Shown: positions 61,304 to 64,000 of the stretch, piece after piece
How positions within the stretch are numbered: position 1 is the first letter of the stretch
Layout: every line of letters starts with the position of its first letter
Origin: Streptomyces sp. AM 2-1-1
GTDB lineage: Bacteria; Actinomycetota; Actinomycetes; Streptomycetales; Streptomycetaceae
Reading direction: 5' to 3'
NCBI RefSeq assembly: GCF_029167645.1
Contig: NZ_CP119147.1
Coordinates: 5,660,501 to 5,724,500, forward strand
DNA: 64,000 nucleotides
Translations under genes and position numbers: made by a program
Notes under the pieces: generated by a model
What the model was told of the DNA's origin: nothing
The model's database searches: none
Seen by the model: only the letters and a program-made list of their open reading frames with translations

Positions 61304-61755
61304 CGGCCGACGAGAAGACCGGCGACGGCACGGGTACGTACAAGGTCGACCAGGCGGCGATCGACCGGACGGTCGCCCAGCTCGGCGGCGTCATCGAGGC
61401 GCTGATGAAGGAGCCTTCGCGGCTGACCCTGCAGACCTTCGCCGGTAAGGGCGGCAACGGCGTCTACCCGCACATCTTCACCGGTTCGGGCAAGGGCGCG
61501 GTGAGCGCCACGGCCCTGCGGGACACGTTCGAGGAGTTCGCGGTCGCCATGGAGACACAGCTGACGTCGATGGAGACCAAGCTCGGCGGCCTCGTCAAGG
61601 ACCTCAAGCTCGCCCACCAGTTCCAGCGGGAAGGCGAGGAAGGTGCGGCGCTGACCGCAGCCGAGATGATGGCCGATCTCCGGGACGCCCTGGCGGCTTT
61701 CGGCGGATCGACGAGCACGACGGCAACCACCCCGGCCGGGGCCACTACCGCCTAG
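61300..61755 (+). CDS. Helical type VII-associated protein
   Basis: A 151-residue mostly helical protein starting at GTG 61300, overlapping the WXG100 stop, so translationally coupled. Two helical regions (AAIDRTVAQLGGVIEALMKE and LRDTFEEFAVAMETQLTSME with LGGLVKDLKLAHQF) flank a Gly-rich segment containing GKGGNGVYPHIFTGSGKG. There is no membrane segment. It is not a family I can name. Its coupling suggests a chaperone or third WXG-like partner specific to this secretion locus. Confidence 0.8.
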   Translation: MTADEKTGDGTGTYKVDQAAIDRTVAQLGGVIEALMKEPSRLTLQTFAGKGGNGVYPHIFTGSGKGAVSATALRDTFEEFAVAMETQLTSMETKLGGLVKDLKLAHQFQREGEEGAALTAAEMMADLRDALAAFGGSTSTTATTPAGATTA

Positions 61756-61802
61756 CGGCGGGTACCACGAAGAACACGGCCCCCGCGAGAGGAGCACGAC
61801 GG

Positions 61803-63758
61803 ATGGCGGACGGGTCCTGGGAGGACGCGCTCTCCTTGTACACCGGGCAGGAACCCACCACCAGGGAGCAGGTGGCGGGCAGCGGGGAGGGCCACGCGAG
61901 CTGGTTCGCCGAACACCTGGTGGAACCGGCGAGCCGGCAGAGCGGTCCGCCGGACGGCTGGGACCTGGCCGTCTCGATCCCGTGGGTCCTCACCGACGCG
62001 CTCTTCCCCCCGGCGGTGTACTACTACCGCGTCGGCCTCCGTCTCTCGCCCGACATCGGTTCCAACGAGGGGGACACCCCCCTCCACCGGTTCATGAGCG
62101 AGCCGATCGACCGGCTGTACGGGGGCGCTTCCGACGCGGGCACCGACATGGTGAAACTCCTCAGCTTCGACTCGGCGGTGATGGCGGCCCGCGGCGTCCA
62201 CGACCACCTCATGGCCACCCACGAGCTGATCACGGGCATGGCCCGCGACATCGACGTGCCCGAAGCGGAACTCCAGGGCAGTGCGGCCGGTGCGCTCAAG
62301 GACGCACTCACCGGTATCGCCAACGAGTTCGAGGACCTCGCGGTGCAGATGACGACACCCCGGGAGTTCACCGGAGAGATCGACCGGGCCCGCAGTCAGC
62401 TGCGCGATTCCACCATGGCACTCAGCCGCGCCTACGAGACCTGGCGGAACAGTCCCGGCGCGTGGCCCGCCCAGCGGGTCATCCATCTGTTCCACCAGAC
62501 CTTCGATCCCTTCGTCGGGCGGGCCGCCCAGACGGTGAGCGGGGCGGCGGGGCCCGTCATCCAGACCCCCCTCGGCGCGCCCGCCGACCAGGGCTTCTGG
62601 GACCGTATGGAGGACCGCGCCAAGCAGGACTGGAAGACCGGCGTAGTGGACAACCTGGACGCCGCCGCGCGCACCCAACTGCCCGCCATCGACGGGGCGT
62701 ACAGCACGGCCGCCGCTCTCATCCCGGGCGTGACCGCACCGAGCTGGCGCACACCGGACAACGCCGGGACCGCCGGCGCGAGTCCTTACGCCACCGGGGC
62801 GGACGGCACCCCCACCGGCGCGGCCGCGCGAGCCGCCGAGGCAGCGCGGGCCCGGGCCGAGGAGGCCCTCACCGACGGCGGCGCCGCGACGGGCGACAGC
62901 GGCCTCGCGGCCCGGTCCTTCGCCGCGACCCCGGGATCCGCACAGGCCGACGACGGCACGGCGGCGTACTCCGACGACCTCGCGGACACCGCCGCCCTGC
63001 GCGAGCAGGCCCTCCGGAACGCGGTCGAGCAGGCGGGCTCCGGAGCGCTCAGCACCGACGGCGTCGGCACGGGCGGTCTCACCGCCACGGACGGCGGGAC
63101 CGGATACGACGGCGGAGCGTACCCGAGTGGCTCGCTCGTCAACGCCGACGGTACGGTGACCGCTCCGGGCGGTGGCCTCCTGAGGAACGCCAACGGGAGC
63201 CCGGTCAAGGCCCCGGCGGGCGCCTACCAGACCCAGCAGGCGCGGATCCGCCGGTCCCAGGCCCTGGAGGACGCCGCCAAGGCGCAGGACAAGGCGTATC
63301 AGGAGCAGCTGAGACGGCAGCAGCAGTCCTCCGCGCAGAGCGCCGCGCAGCAGCGCTCACTCGAACAGTCCCTCCAGCGTGCCCGGTCCTCCGCGCGCAC
63401 CACCGGCCTCGACGCCCATGCCCTCGAAACCGCCCGCAGCGCCGGGGCGACCCTGCGCGTGAAGCAGCCGGACGGCAGCTACACCGACTACACCAAGGCC
63501 GCCGGGGAGACCGCGGCGCCCCGGGCGACCCGGGTGCGCACGTCCTCCGTCGAGCCGGTCACCGGTGCGGCCGAGGAGGCGGCGCTCAGCGGCCGGCGTT
63601 CCACCGCGTCCAGCGGTCCCGCGACTCCCCCCATGGGCGGCGGTATGTCGCCGGGCGGGGCCGGACAGGGGCAGGACAGGGAACGCAAGAGCTACCTCGA
63701 CGAGGACGAGGACACCTGGGGAACACGGCGTACCGGCGGCACAGGAGTGATCGGCTGA
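61803..63758 (+). CDS. Large candidate type VII substrate
   Basis: A 651-residue protein without a signal peptide. Residues about 1-330 are helical and include a segment shaped like a WXG/PPE module (MATHELITGMARDIDVPEAE, IANEFEDLAVQMTT, YETWRNSPGAWPA). The C-terminal half is low-complexity: Ala/Gly/Thr/Asp-rich, then a Gln/Arg coiled-coil-like stretch (about 480-540) and a terminal segment with DEDEDTWGTRRTGGTGVIG. That W-containing GV(I/L)G ending recurs, as I recall, in actinobacterial proteins of this kind and is the reason for calling it a substrate. ATG 61803 follows GAGAGGAG. It overlaps the YbaB-like gene by a few bases. Confidence 0.8.
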   Translation: MADGSWEDALSLYTGQEPTTREQVAGSGEGHASWFAEHLVEPASRQSGPPDGWDLAVSIPWVLTDALFPPAVYYYRVGLRLSPDIGSNEGDTPLHRFMSEPIDRLYGGASDAGTDMVKLLSFDSAVMAARGVHDHLMATHELITGMARDIDVPEAELQGSAAGALKDALTGIANEFEDLAVQMTTPREFTGEIDRARSQLRDSTMALSRAYETWRNSPGAWPAQRVIHLFHQTFDPFVGRAAQTVSGAAGPVIQTPLGAPADQGFWDRMEDRAKQDWKTGVVDNLDAAARTQLPAIDGAYSTAAALIPGVTAPSWRTPDNAGTAGASPYATGADGTPTGAAARAAEAARARAEEALTDGGAATGDSGLAARSFAATPGSAQADDGTAAYSDDLADTAALREQALRNAVEQAGSGALSTDGVGTGGLTATDGGTGYDGGAYPSGSLVNADGTVTAPGGGLLRNANGSPVKAPAGAYQTQQARIRRSQALEDAAKAQDKAYQEQLRRQQQSSAQSAAQQRSLEQSLQRARSSARTTGLDAHALETARSAGATLRVKQPDGSYTDYTKAAGETAAPRATRVRTSSVEPVTGAAEEAALSGRRSTASSGPATPPMGGGMSPGGAGQGQDRERKSYLDEDEDTWGTRRTGGTGVIG

Positions 63759-64000
63759 TGGACGAACGACGGTCACGGGGTCCGGCTCCGGCCATCGCCT
63801 CCGTGCTCCAGGAGCAGATCGGGGAGATGACCGAAAGCCTGCGCGCCCAGCGGGACAGGCTCCTGGAGACCCAGCGGGAACTGGAGGCGCGGACCATCAC
63901 CGTACGGTCGAAGGACCGTTCCGTCAGCGTGACCGTCGGGGCGCGCGGGGACGTCCGTGAGATCAGGTTCCACACCGAGGACCACCGCCGGCTGGACGCG
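63758..64000 (+). CDS. YbaB/EbfC-like protein, truncated by window end
   Basis: The first 81 codons of a small protein; it is still open at 64000. An N-terminal helix (EQIGEMTESLRAQRDRLLETQREL) is followed by strands VRSKDRSVSVTVGARGDVREIRF, the layout of the YbaB/EbfC nucleoid-associated family. In type VII loci such proteins occur near WXG100 genes, as here. ATG 63758 overlaps the stop of the upstream gene (TGATG), so it is coupled to the candidate substrate. Whether it binds DNA or has been adapted to secretion is open. Confidence 0.82.
   Translation, partial: MDERRSRGPAPAIASVLQEQIGEMTESLRAQRDRLLETQRELEARTITVRSKDRSVSVTVGARGDVREIRFHTEDHRRLDA

Noticed and set aside
1..64000. tRNA, rRNA, CRISPR arrays, insertion sequences, phage attachment sites, replication origin
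   Set aside because: No cloverleaf, ribosomal, regularly spaced repeat, transposase or DnaA-box cluster signal was found by eye. A covariance-model search would be decisive for small RNAs.

Overview
The window is about 72% G+C with the codon bias of a high-GC actinomycete. A chaplin, an actinobacterial type VII secretion locus, TerD and DUF1906 proteins, and sugar ABC transporters without their own ATPase genes all point to Streptomyces or a close relative. No tRNA, rRNA, CRISPR array or insertion sequence was seen. Both ends cut through genes: a subtilisin-like protease on the left and a YbaB-like protein on the right.

Left flank (1-4.5 kb): a secreted subtilase, a 76-residue protein resembling the C-terminal tail of UvrD/PcrA helicases, and a double-domain TerD protein. 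Positions 3.7-21.8 kb form a pectin and uronate catabolic region. A uronate dehydrogenase (minus) is divergent from 5-dehydro-4-deoxyglucarate dehydratase and a translationally coupled protein of unknown function. A GntR-led run on the plus strand follows: a second DHDPS-family enzyme, an IlvD/Edd sugar-acid dehydratase, two ABC permeases, a Gfo/Idh/MocA oxidoreductase, a PmoA-like protein, an intracellular GH43, a secreted pectinesterase carrying a decayed pectate-lyase-like domain, a solute-binding lipoprotein, a rhamnogalacturonan acetylesterase and a complete PL1 pectate lyase. The alpha-ketoglutarate semialdehyde dehydrogenase that would finish these oxidative pathways lies 5 kb further on (27.1-28.6 kb). 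It is divergent from an IclR regulator, with a 9-bp inverted repeat between them.

The middle (21.9-39.3 kb) is mixed: a SigE-type sigma factor with a membrane partner, a purine permease, a DUF1906 protein, a C-terminal remnant of a penicillin-binding protein, a DinB-like protein, a P-loop ATPase, a 2-phosphosulfolactate phosphatase-like protein, a FrnE/DsbA oxidoreductase, two secreted proteins of unknown role, a chaplin with an unusual tail, a probable sortase-anchored surface protein and a class V aminotransferase. Positions 39.4-47.7 kb form a galactan cluster: LacI regulator, two permeases and a binding protein on the minus strand, divergent from a GH42 beta-galactosidase and a secreted GH53 endo-galactanase. 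A near-perfect LacI-type operator sits on the predicted start site of the transporter operon.

The right end (48.8-64 kb) is a type VII secretion locus with EccC, EccD, EccB, two small WXG100-like proteins, further helical proteins and a large candidate substrate. Two components stand out. The EccA-position protein is a 1092-residue fusion of a right-handed beta-helix with two CbxX-type AAA domains. The mycosin has Asp where the catalytic Ser should be and lacks the oxyanion Asn, so it looks like a pseudoprotease. The two regions most worth following up are this locus and the split uronate/sugar-acid oxidation pathway.
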